Of a stretch of DNA of 13,413 nucleotides, positions 1 through 6,252 are shown piece by piece. This DNA is from Hyphomonas sp. (lineage in GTDB: Bacteria; Pseudomonadota; Alphaproteobacteria; Caulobacterales; Hyphomonadaceae). Made by a program: the position numbers and the translations under genes. The stretch covers positions 1 to 13,413 of the forward strand of contig JANSXJ010000072.1 of the NCBI GenBank assembly GCA_024743015.1. The letters are read 5' to 3'. Positions within the stretch are counted from its first letter, which is position 1, and every line of letters begins with the position of its first letter. The notes below the pieces were generated by a model. The model did not search any database. It was not told where the DNA came from and saw only the letters and a list, made by a program, of their open reading frames with translations.

Positions 1-1092
1 AATGGCGTCGTGGTCGACCCCTGGCAGCTTCTGTCCGAGCTTGAGGGTATGAAGAAAGCTGGGATCTTGCTGTCGCCGGACGATTTGCTGCTGGCCGAAA
101 CAGCCTGTCTCATCTTGCCCTGGCACCGCGATCTTGATGCCGCCCGAGAAGGTGCGGCCAGCGACAAAGCCAAAATCGGAACGACCAAGCGCGGCATCGG
201 CCCGGCTTATGAAGATAAAGTCGGGCGACGCGCCATTCGGGTCGCAGACCTCGCAGATGAAGCCGCGCTTGACCAAAAGCTCGAGCGCCTGATCGCGCAC
301 CATGCGCCGCTTCGCACGGGGCTCGGCCTCGACAAGCCCGACGCCGCGGCGCTGAAGGCAGAACTGCTGGAGATCGCGCCGCAAGTGCTGGCATTCGCAG
401 GACCTGCCTGGAAAGTCCTGGGCGAAAGCCAGAAACTCGGACGGCGGATCCTTTTTGAAGGCGCGCAAGGGGTGATGCTGGACGTGGATCACGGCACCTA
501 TCCGTTCGTGACCTCGTCGAATGTGGTTTCCGGTCAGGCGGCAGCCGGCACGGGGCTCGGCCCCCGCGCTGTGAGCTACGTCCTCGGACTCGCCAAAGCC
601 TATACCACGCGGGTCGGTACCGGCCCGTTCCCGACAGAACTCTTCGATGAGGTTGGTCAGGGTCTTGGAGAACGCGGCCACGAGTTCGGCACCGTCACCG
701 GACGAGCCCGTCGATGCGGTTGGTTTGACGCGGTCATGGTCCGACAAGCCTGCGCGGTCTCAGGCGTTGATGGATTGGCGCTAACCAAGCTCGACGTTCT
801 GGACGGGATGGAAGAAATCAAAGTCTGTACGGGCTATAAGCTCGGCGATGAGATACTTGACTATCTGCCGGCTACAGCCGCAGCGCAAGAAGCGGTTGAG
901 CCGATTTATGAAAGCATGCCGGGCTGGAGCGGCTCCACCCGCGGCGCGCGGTCCTGGAACGATCTGCCGGCCGAAGCGGTGAAATACGTCCGCCGCCTCG
1001 AAGAGCTGGTGGGCAAACCCTGCGCGCTCGTCTCGACATCGCCTGAACGCGAAGACGTTATCCTGATGCGGGATCCGTTCGAACAGCGTTAA
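1..1092 (+). CDS. purA: Adenylosuccinate synthase, 5'-truncated by window edge
   Basis: Joins IMP and aspartate using GTP to give adenylosuccinate, the first committed step from IMP to AMP, in the cytoplasm. The frame is open from base 1, so 363 residues are visible; against the usual roughly 430 residues about 70 are missing. The missing part should hold the GTP-binding GDEGKGK loop and the catalytic Asp and His. Visible family hallmarks are NGVVVDP at the start, [19 protein letters not shown] (near codons 58-76), the [21 protein letters not shown] block, STRVGxGPFPTEL-type text (here [13 protein letters not shown]), [19 protein letters not shown] and the C-terminal ILMRDPF. The stop is TAA at 1090-1092. 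The first in-frame GTG (base 10) is internal, not the start. It converges on the PiT-like gene with only 34 bp between stops. The identification is essentially certain; only the 5' end is lacking. Confidence 0.97.
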   Translation, partial: NGVVVDPWQLLSELEGMKKAGILLSPDDLLLAETACLILPWHRDLDAAREGAASDKAKIGTTKRGIGPAYEDKVGRRAIRVADLADEAALDQKLERLIAHHAPLRTGLGLDKPDAAALKAELLEIAPQVLAFAGPAWKVLGESQKLGRRILFEGAQGVMLDVDHGTYPFVTSSNVVSGQAAAGTGLGPRAVSYVLGLAKAYTTRVGTGPFPTELFDEVGQGLGERGHEFGTVTGRARRCGWFDAVMVRQACAVSGVDGLALTKLDVLDGMEEIKVCTGYKLGDEILDYLPATAAAQEAVEPIYESMPGWSGSTRGARSWNDLPAEAVKYVRRLEELVGKPCALVSTSPEREDVILMRDPFEQR

Positions 1093-1126
1093 GCCGTGCA
1101 AAGCGCTTCAGTGTCTGCGCCGGCTT
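1091..1126. terminator. Weak inverted repeat filling the gap between convergent gene ends
   Basis: AAGCCG (1091-1096) is complementary to CGGCTT (1121-1126), and the pair exactly spans the space between the purA stop and the stop of the facing permease gene. The 24-nt loop also contains the small palindrome AAGCGCTT. There is no clear T-tract on either strand. It may act as a bidirectional transcript end, but a 6-bp stem with a long loop can arise by chance. Confidence 0.22.
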
Positions 1127-2170
1127 CTAGAAAACTGGCATCTGCCCTGTTGCCGCCCACGGCATTCCGACGGCGAGGATGACGCTGATAATCAAGCCGA
1201 TCAGGGCGCGGCCCGCATCGGATCCAGCGTCCATCATGGCCTCGCCGCGTTCCCGCAAAGCGGTGACGAACGAGATGGCCATTTCGCGGCCTGCCAGCAG
1301 ACCCAGGAAGACCCATGTTGTGCTCATCGGAACATCGTTCAGTTCTTTGAAGTAGAAAAGCACGATTGCGTAAATCAGGTCGACAATGGTTGCGGCGCGG
1401 ATGTCCGTCGTGTGCGTCTTGGACAGGACGATCTTCTGAATCTCACCACCGCGCGTCTTGAAGATGTAAGCCATCATTGCCGCCATGAGCAGCGCACCGC
1501 CAATAATGATTTCCGGTTTGAACACCATCATCTCAATACTACCGTCGGCAGCAAATACGGGCTCGCGCGGCATGAATACGAAGATGTTGGCAAAGTCCTG
1601 AAGCAACCAGGTCCACCACAGGAAGCCCGTCGTCGCCCACTGGAACACGGTCCACATCGGATGCAGCCGTTCATCATCGTCGCGTGTGCGCCCGACCCAA
1701 ACCTCCCAGGCGCGCGATATCAGCAGCCAGACCACTGCGCCGGCGGCAAACGCCACAACATAACCCGTCAGCGACTTGATCAGCATCGAGCTCATCACGC
1801 CTTCCGTCGCGCCGCCGCCAGACAAGGCGAATACGGTCAGCACCAGAAACGTGGTTGAAACCGGGATTCCGAACCGGGTCAGGAACAGGAGTACAATTGG
1901 CGGCAGCGCGTGCCACCATTGAATACCGCCCTCAGGATACGGAATCTTGTTGAGTTTCCCATCCGCGATGTCCCCGCCACCATAGAACAATTGAAACAGC
2001 AGCGCGCCGACCATGATCCCGGCCGCAAACAACCACAGGATCCACCAGGGGCGATGGGAGTTTGAGGCGAGGAATGTCCCGAGCGTCTGGATCGAGTCGT
2101 TGGCGATAACGGCGTAAGCCGCGAAGAAGAACCCGATCAGCGCGAAAATCTCGTAACCGGCTAATGTCAT
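1127..2170 (-). CDS. PiT-like (inorganic phosphate transporter family) membrane protein, divergent
   Basis: A polytopic inner-membrane protein of 347 residues. I read it as a remote member of the PiT/Pho4 phosphate:cation symporter family because it shows the two-fold pattern of that family. The first half has ANDS (23-26) followed by PVSTT (103-107). The second half has QDFAN (191-195) followed by NDVPMSTT (278-285). In classical PiT proteins these positions are the GxNDxxN and PVSTTH signatures of two inverted repeats; here the His after STT is replaced (Phe, Trp) and the length is shorter than usual. About 8 to 10 hydrophobic segments are visible, with a charged loop near 160-170 (RTRDDDERLH). 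No PhoU-like or DUF47 partner, the common PiT neighbour, lies in the window. The start ATG (2168-2170) has a GAGAG-type ribosome site about 6 nt upstream. Membrane transporter is fairly safe; phosphate as substrate is inference. Confidence 0.6.
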   Translation of the reverse strand: MTLAGYEIFALIGFFFAAYAVIANDSIQTLGTFLASNSHRPWWILWLFAAGIMVGALLFQLFYGGGDIADGKLNKIPYPEGGIQWWHALPPIVLLFLTRFGIPVSTTFLVLTVFALSGGGATEGVMSSMLIKSLTGYVVAFAAGAVVWLLISRAWEVWVGRTRDDDERLHPMWTVFQWATTGFLWWTWLLQDFANIFVFMPREPVFAADGSIEMMVFKPEIIIGGALLMAAMMAYIFKTRGGEIQKIVLSKTHTTDIRAATIVDLIYAIVLFYFKELNDVPMSTTWVFLGLLAGREMAISFVTALRERGEAMMDAGSDAGRALIGLIISVILAVGMPWAATGQMPVF

Positions 2171-2185
2171 GGCTGTCTCTCAAGG

Positions 2186-2196
2186 TTGCCCGGCAA
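2186..2196. promoter_or_regulatory. Inverted repeat TTGCC-N1-GGCAA upstream of PiT-like gene
   Basis: A perfect 5-bp inverted repeat with one central base lies 16-26 nt upstream of the PiT-like ATG, just before its ribosome site. The same half-sites form the repeat upstream of the PQQ dehydrogenase (8459-8480). It could be an operator or a small hairpin in the leader of the message. A single repeat this short is expected by chance several times in a window of this size. Confidence 0.25.
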
Positions 2197-2222
2197 AAAC
2201 CGCGTTCGAAAGCTCGCTACCG

Positions 2223-2251
2223 AATAACCTGTTGCAGATCAATCGTGTCAG
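2223..2251 (-). promoter_or_regulatory. Possible sigma-70 type promoter for the PiT-like gene
   Basis: Read on the minus strand, CTGACA (complement of 2246-2251, five of six matches to TTGACA) is followed after exactly 17 nt by GTTATT (complement of 2223-2228), a weak -10. The spacing and the position about 50 nt upstream of the ATG are right, but the -10 match is poor. Confidence 0.25.
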
Positions 2252-2287
2252 GGGATGTTTTATGTCTGAATGCAGTTGAGCGTGGCC

Positions 2288-2312
2288 TCAGGCTATTGCC
2301 GCGATAGCCTGA
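2288..2312 (-). terminator. Perfect 9-bp inverted repeat at the end of the PhyH operon
   Basis: TCAGGCTAT (2288-2296) and ATAGCCTGA (2304-2312) pair perfectly around a 7-nt loop (TGCCGCG). The stem contains the last codons and the TGA stop of the PhyH-family gene. No T-tract follows on the minus strand, so it is not a classical intrinsic terminator. It may instead protect the 3' end of the operon message or act with Rho. Confidence 0.4.
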
Positions 2313-3214
2313 CGATATGCGCTTAGGTCCCAGTCCGGCCATCTTAGCTGAGCGCGTTCCAGTGTCCGTATGGTCCAGAAAGGGTCGCCAGGTCGGGGTA
2401 TTCCGAGACAGGCGAGCTGCTCTGGCGTCGCATTATTGATCAACAGATGCCAGGGCTTCATGAAAGAATGCGGCCAGGCCGACCAGCCGATCATATCATT
2501 GCCCGCTGCCTTGTAGCTCGCAGTCAACGTGTAGCGATAGCCATCCGGCACAGTGAGGTTCATGCCGCGATGATAGACATCAATGCCATAGGCAAAGATC
2601 GATCCTGCCGGACCGACACCGCGCAGCTCTTTCTGTTTCAAACGGTGCTGGGTTTCGACATCGGAATCCAGGAACATTGCCCGATTAGGCCCGGTGATCG
2701 GGTCGCTATCGGGCAGCGGCACATAAGAGATCGCGCCATCCGCCTCGCCGACATCAGTGATGTAGATCATGAAATTGATTGTCCGTCCGCACGCCTCCTC
2801 GGACGGGACCGTCAGCGTGTGATTCTTGAAATCACAATGAAATGGCTGCTCATAATCTGCTGCGCCGGTATACTTCGCCCAGGTGTGCGATTGATACAGG
2901 CGGACATCCTCTGTCCCGAGCGCATCTTTCGCCATCGCAATCAAAGCCGGGTGAAGCCCAAGCAGGTTCAATGCAGGGGAACAATTGAACGGCATGTCCT
3001 CATTATTGCGGAACTGGTCCATGCTGAACACGCCCACCTGTTCGCCGTGATCGTCCTGGCGCGCTTTCGACGCGGTGGGCGCTTTATCGCCATACAGCGA
3101 TCGCATATCCTCAAAACAGGGCGCGATTTCTTCGGGGGTTAGAAACTGCTGGAGCAGCACAGCGCCGTCGCGATGCCATTGCGCCACCTGGTTTGCTGAA
3201 TGTCTCTTGGTCAT
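2288..3214 (-). CDS. Phytanoyl-CoA dioxygenase (PhyH) family oxygenase
   Basis: A 308-residue cytoplasmic enzyme of the Fe(II)/2-oxoglutarate-dependent PhyH family, which hydroxylates a substrate while decarboxylating 2-oxoglutarate. The facial metal triad can be placed: HxD at His126-Cys-Asp128 (QPFHCDFKNH) and the distal His215 in VYHRGMNL. Arg227 in the GYRYTLTASYK segment is the expected 2-oxoglutarate anchor. Length is typical. The start ATG (3212-3214) lies 9 bp after the stop of the 3-hydroxybutyrate dehydrogenase gene, so the two are very likely co-transcribed and possibly translationally coupled. The C-terminal codons and the stop fold into a perfect inverted repeat. The substrate cannot be read from the sequence: PhyH members act on acyl-CoAs, amino-acid derivatives and many secondary metabolites. 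Operon context suggests a hydroxy-acid or acyl-CoA type compound, which is inference only. Confidence 0.82.
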   Translation of the reverse strand: MTKRHSANQVAQWHRDGAVLLQQFLTPEEIAPCFEDMRSLYGDKAPTASKARQDDHGEQVGVFSMDQFRNNEDMPFNCSPALNLLGLHPALIAMAKDALGTEDVRLYQSHTWAKYTGAADYEQPFHCDFKNHTLTVPSEEACGRTINFMIYITDVGEADGAISYVPLPDSDPITGPNRAMFLDSDVETQHRLKQKELRGVGPAGSIFAYGIDVYHRGMNLTVPDGYRYTLTASYKAAGNDMIGWSAWPHSFMKPWHLLINNATPEQLACLGIPRPGDPFWTIRTLERAQLRWPDWDLSAYRQAIAAIA

Positions 3215-3223
3215 GCGTCAACC

Positions 3224-4006
3224 CTATTGAGCGACCCAACCGCCGTCCATGCTCAGAATCGCGCCATTAATGCCATCGCCGCCAGGAGAGCACAGGAACG
3301 TTGCGAACGCGCCAATCTGCTCGGTGGTGACAAATTCCTTGGTTGGCTGCGCGGCGAGCAGGACGTCTCGCTTCACTTCTTCCTCAGTGATGCCGCGCGC
3401 TTTGGCAGTGTCAGCGACCTGCCCTTCGACCAGCGGTGTGTAAACATAGCCAGGACAGATCGCGTTGCAGCGCACACCGTGCTCGGCACCTTCCAGCGCA
3501 ACCACCTTGGTGAGGCCTGCTATGCCATGTTTGGCCGCGACATAGGCTGACTTGTACGGGGACGCGACCAGCGCGTGGGCGGACGCAGTGTTGATGATCC
3601 GCCCCCAGCCTTTCTTCTTCATCCCGGAAATCGCCATGCGCGTGGTATGAAACGCTGCGGACAAGTTGAGTGAGATTATGAGGTCCCAGCGATCGACCGG
3701 GAAGTCTTCTATCGGCGATACGTGCTGGACCCCGGCATTGTTGACGAGGATATCAGCCCCGCCAAAGTCGCGGGCGACATAGCCCATCAGTCCTTCAATC
3801 GCGTCCGGGTCCGTTAGGTTCGCACCCGAGAACCCGACTTTCACGCCGTAAGTGTCCTGGAATTCAGATTTAAGTGCGGCGACCTCATCGTCCGATGCAA
3901 GACCGCTCAAAACCACGTCAGCGCCCTGTTCTGCCAGCGATTTTGCGATTCCCAATCCAATCCCACTGGTCGACCCCGTGACCAAAGCCGTCTTTCCTTT
4001 GAGCAT
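3224..4006 (-). CDS. bdhA: D-3-hydroxybutyrate dehydrogenase (SDR family)
   Basis: Interconverts D-3-hydroxybutyrate and acetoacetate with NAD, linking ketone bodies or PHB breakdown to central metabolism. It is a classical short-chain dehydrogenase of 260 residues, the usual size. Visible features are the cofactor loop GSTSGIG (11-17), NNAG (89-92), Asn114 and the catalytic Ser142-Tyr155-Lys159 set. The residues known to bind substrate in Pseudomonas fragi HBDH are all present at the same numbers: Gln94, His144, Lys152 and Gln196, in SAHALVASPYKSAYVAAKHG and the EGQ segment. This argues strongly for this function over other SDRs. The chosen ATG (4004-4006) has an AGAAGGA ribosome site at good spacing; an in-frame ATG 90 nt upstream would add 30 residues that do not fit the family. 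It is the first gene of an operon with the PhyH oxygenase. Confidence 0.94.
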   Translation of the reverse strand: MLKGKTALVTGSTSGIGLGIAKSLAEQGADVVLSGLASDDEVAALKSEFQDTYGVKVGFSGANLTDPDAIEGLMGYVARDFGGADILVNNAGVQHVSPIEDFPVDRWDLIISLNLSAAFHTTRMAISGMKKKGWGRIINTASAHALVASPYKSAYVAAKHGIAGLTKVVALEGAEHGVRCNAICPGYVYTPLVEGQVADTAKARGITEEEVKRDVLLAAQPTKEFVTTEQIGAFATFLCSPGGDGINGAILSMDGGWVAQ

Positions 4007-4086
4007 TTTTAGTCCTTCTACCTTGAGAGTGTGCGCGGCCTTGGTTAGAGCATTTGCAGGTGGCTTAACAGGCAAGAGTTTGAACG

Positions 4087-4518
4087 ATGTCAGCAACGCT
4101 TGAATCTTTTCGCCAGGGCTTCCCTGATTTTCTTCTGATGACAGGGACCGCGGGAATCCTTCTGGTGCTGGCGAGCACCGTGTACATCCTGCTCACGCCC
4201 TGGAAAGAACTCGCTCTGGTGCGTGGCGGAAACGGCGCGGCCGGGCTTGCTTTATCCGGGGCGATTGCTGGGCTGGCGATCCCGATCGCGTCCTGCCTTG
4301 CCTCAAGCCTGACCCTGTTGGACCTGATTGTCTGGGGTGTTGTGGCGCTGCTGCTTCAATTGTTGACCTACCGCATTATCGACATGCTTTTGCGTGATAT
4401 TCCGACCCGCATTCAGAATGATGAGGCGGGTGCCGCCATCGTTCTGATCGCCGCGAAACTGTCCGCTGCCATGATCCTGGCGGCTGGATTATGGGACCCG
4501 AATATCGGGCGCATATAG
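4087..4518 (+). CDS. DUF350 family membrane protein
   Basis: A 143-residue inner-membrane protein of the DUF350 (YjfL-like) family, whose biochemical role is unknown. Four hydrophobic helices are visible, near 15-37, 52-73, 80-101 and 115-135. An internal duplication typical of the family shows as ELALVRGGNGAAGLALSGAI in the first half and DIPTRIQNDEAGAAIVLIAA in the second, each a charged or polar loop leading into a small-residue helix. It is the first gene of a plus-strand operon with a serine protease 15 bp downstream and pyrF after that, and it is divergent from the 3-hydroxybutyrate dehydrogenase gene across 80 bp. The start ATG has only a weak AAGAG ribosome site. In other bacteria DUF350 genes often sit beside membrane-stress genes, but I do not infer a function from that. 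Confidence 0.85.
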   Translation: MSATLESFRQGFPDFLLMTGTAGILLVLASTVYILLTPWKELALVRGGNGAAGLALSGAIAGLAIPIASCLASSLTLLDLIVWGVVALLLQLLTYRIIDMLLRDIPTRIQNDEAGAAIVLIAAKLSAAMILAAGLWDPNIGRI

Positions 4519-4533
4519 GAAGGAATATCGTAC

Positions 4534-5358
4534 GTGTTGAGGTGGATTCCCGACTGGATACTCTATGCCCTGGCGCTCAGCGTCGTGCTCTGGGCCGTGT
4601 TCTCGGGGAATTCCGACGATACGCCCCCGCCCCCGCCTGAGGCCATCCAGCAAGAGGGCGCAATGCTGCCCCCTCCATCGGCCTTTGATGAGCGTGTTCT
4701 GGTGCAGGTCACTGCACCGAAAAGCGGGATCGGAACGGCCTTTGCCGTCAATGGCGATGGACAATGGCTCACGGCTCGGCACGTCGTCGACGGGTGCAGC
4801 GATGTCTCGCTCCTCGTCGCTCCCGGCCAGTACGCCCCTGCGCGCAGCGTTGTCGTATCGGAGAAATACGACCTCGCCCTGATTGAAACAGAGACGAGCC
4901 CGAACCCGGCGCCGCTCGATACGCAGAATGACTTGCGCATCGGTGCCTATGGCTTCCATGTTGGCTACCCGCAAGGGCGACCTGGGGAAGCTGCGTCGCG
5001 ACTCATGGCGCGCTCCAACCTGATTTCGCGAGGCCAGCGCTCGAACAGCGAATCCGTGCTCGCCTGGGCCGAAACAGGACGCACGCGCGGACTGAGCGGG
5101 TCCCTGGGCGGCCTCAGCGGTGGCCCGGTCTACGATCAGGCGGGCAATGTTCGCGGAGTTATCGTGGCCGAGAGCGCGCGGCGCGGACGAATTTACACCG
5201 CAGCGCCCGAAACCGTCGCCAGTTTCGTCAAAGCCACTGGGATCGACACGATGGGTGAAACGCCGCGCAATTTCTCAAAAGAAACATATGGCCGCGAGGC
5301 CGATCATGCGCGACGCAACCTGCAAGTCGTCAAAGTTGCCTGCAGCGTGGAAGAGTAA
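4534..5358 (+). CDS. Membrane-anchored trypsin-like serine protease
   Basis: A 274-residue protein with one N-terminal membrane helix (about 6-23), a proline-rich linker (TPPPPPEA and MLPPPSA, about 30-50) and a single trypsin-like (HtrA/S1C-type fold) domain from about 55 to 235. The catalytic triad is complete: His83 in LTARHVVDG, Asp113 in KYDLALIE and Ser195 in GLSGGPVYD. A very similar GLSGS stretch precedes the active-site motif. There is no PDZ domain, unlike DegP or DegQ. Topology predicts a periplasmic protease tethered to the inner membrane. Translation starts at GTG (4534-4536); the AGGAAGGA ribosome site overlaps the stop of the DUF350 gene, so the two are probably coupled. pyrF starts 6 bp after the stop. 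Substrate unknown; a role with the DUF350 protein is plausible from the operon but unproven. Confidence 0.86.
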   Translation: MLRWIPDWILYALALSVVLWAVFSGNSDDTPPPPPEAIQQEGAMLPPPSAFDERVLVQVTAPKSGIGTAFAVNGDGQWLTARHVVDGCSDVSLLVAPGQYAPARSVVVSEKYDLALIETETSPNPAPLDTQNDLRIGAYGFHVGYPQGRPGEAASRLMARSNLISRGQRSNSESVLAWAETGRTRGLSGSLGGLSGGPVYDQAGNVRGVIVAESARRGRIYTAAPETVASFVKATGIDTMGETPRNFSKETYGREADHARRNLQVVKVACSVEE

Positions 5359-5364
5359 AGGCGC

Positions 5365-6252
5365 ATGTTCGCTGACCGTCTGATCGCCGCTACTCGCGCG
5401 CATGGCCCCTTATGCGTGGGGATTGATCCGCATGCCGGCCGCATCCCGGGCCTTTTTGGCGGCGATACCCCCGAAGGTCTGGAGCGTTGGGGGATTGCTG
5501 TTGTCGAAGCCGCCGCGGGCCGCGCCGGAATCGTCAAGCCGCAGGCGGGCTTGTTCGAACGCCATGGCTGGCAAGGCATGAGGGCCCTCGCTCAGGTTTG
5601 CGCCGCGGCGAAGGATCACGGTCTGATCGTACTTATGGACGCCAAGCGCGGCGATATCGGGTCGACGGCGGAAGGCTATGCCAAGGCGTATCTCGCCTCC
5701 GACTCGCCATTTGTCTGTGATGCGCTGACGGTCAATCCTTATATGGGCCTCGACACGCTGGAACCTCACGTGCGCACCGCCGAAGCATCAGGCAAAGGCG
5801 TGATCGTGCTCGCTCGCACAAGCACTCCCGGGAGCGCCGACTATCAGGCGAAGGATCTCGAGGGCGCCCCGCTCTATGCCCGAGTCGTCGAAAGTCTCGC
5901 TCCAATGATTGAGCGCCTTAAAGGCGATAGCGGTTGGTCCGGTCTGATGCTGGTCACGGGCGCGACCGGGCCGGATGAAGCGCGGCAGCTGCGGACGCTG
6001 GCACCAGATGCCTTGTTCCTTGTGCCCGGCTATGGCGCCCAAGGGGCGGGGGCGAGCGAGGCGATGGCCGGATTTGTACCGGCGCGGAATGGCGGCAACC
6101 GTCTGGAAGGGGGCTGCGTGAACGCCTCTCGCTCTCTGACATTTCCGTCAGGGTCTGAAAGCGCCCCGAGTTTTGATGCCTGGCGAGATCTCGTCACGCA
6201 GGCGATTGACCTGTCGCAGGCTGATCTCAATCAGGTTGCTCCCGCGGCCTAG
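5365..6252 (+). CDS. pyrF: Orotidine 5'-phosphate decarboxylase, type 2
   Basis: Decarboxylates OMP to UMP, the last step of de novo pyrimidine synthesis, in the cytoplasm. The 295-residue length is that of the long type 2 form rather than the roughly 230-residue short form. Markers are VGIDPH (18-23), IVKPQAGLFER (about 56-66), the catalytic DAKRGDIGSTAEGYA (92-106, with Lys94 and Asp97), NPYMGLDTL, and the phosphate-binding FLVPGYGAQG and NASRS segments. An AAAGG ribosome site precedes the ATG, and the gap to the protease stop is only 6 bp, so pyrF is expressed as the last gene of the DUF350-protease operon. The stop TAG overlaps the stop of the facing permease gene (shared CTAG at 6249-6252). 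Identification is firm; its company in this operon is the unusual part. Confidence 0.94.
   Translation: MFADRLIAATRAHGPLCVGIDPHAGRIPGLFGGDTPEGLERWGIAVVEAAAGRAGIVKPQAGLFERHGWQGMRALAQVCAAAKDHGLIVLMDAKRGDIGSTAEGYAKAYLASDSPFVCDALTVNPYMGLDTLEPHVRTAEASGKGVIVLARTSTPGSADYQAKDLEGAPLYARVVESLAPMIERLKGDSGWSGLMLVTGATGPDEARQLRTLAPDALFLVPGYGAQGAGASEAMAGFVPARNGGNRLEGGCVNASRSLTFPSGSESAPSFDAWRDLVTQAIDLSQADLNQVAPAA

Noticed and set aside
4023..4051. TTGAGA-N17-TAGAGC as a promoter for the DUF350 operon
   Set aside because: Spacing is right but the -10 matches only three of six consensus positions, so it is not listed as a feature.
4007..4096. Upstream extension of the 3-hydroxybutyrate dehydrogenase to an ATG at 4096
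   Set aside because: It adds 30 residues absent from the family and overlaps the divergent DUF350 start. The internal ATG has a good ribosome site and restores the known residue numbering.
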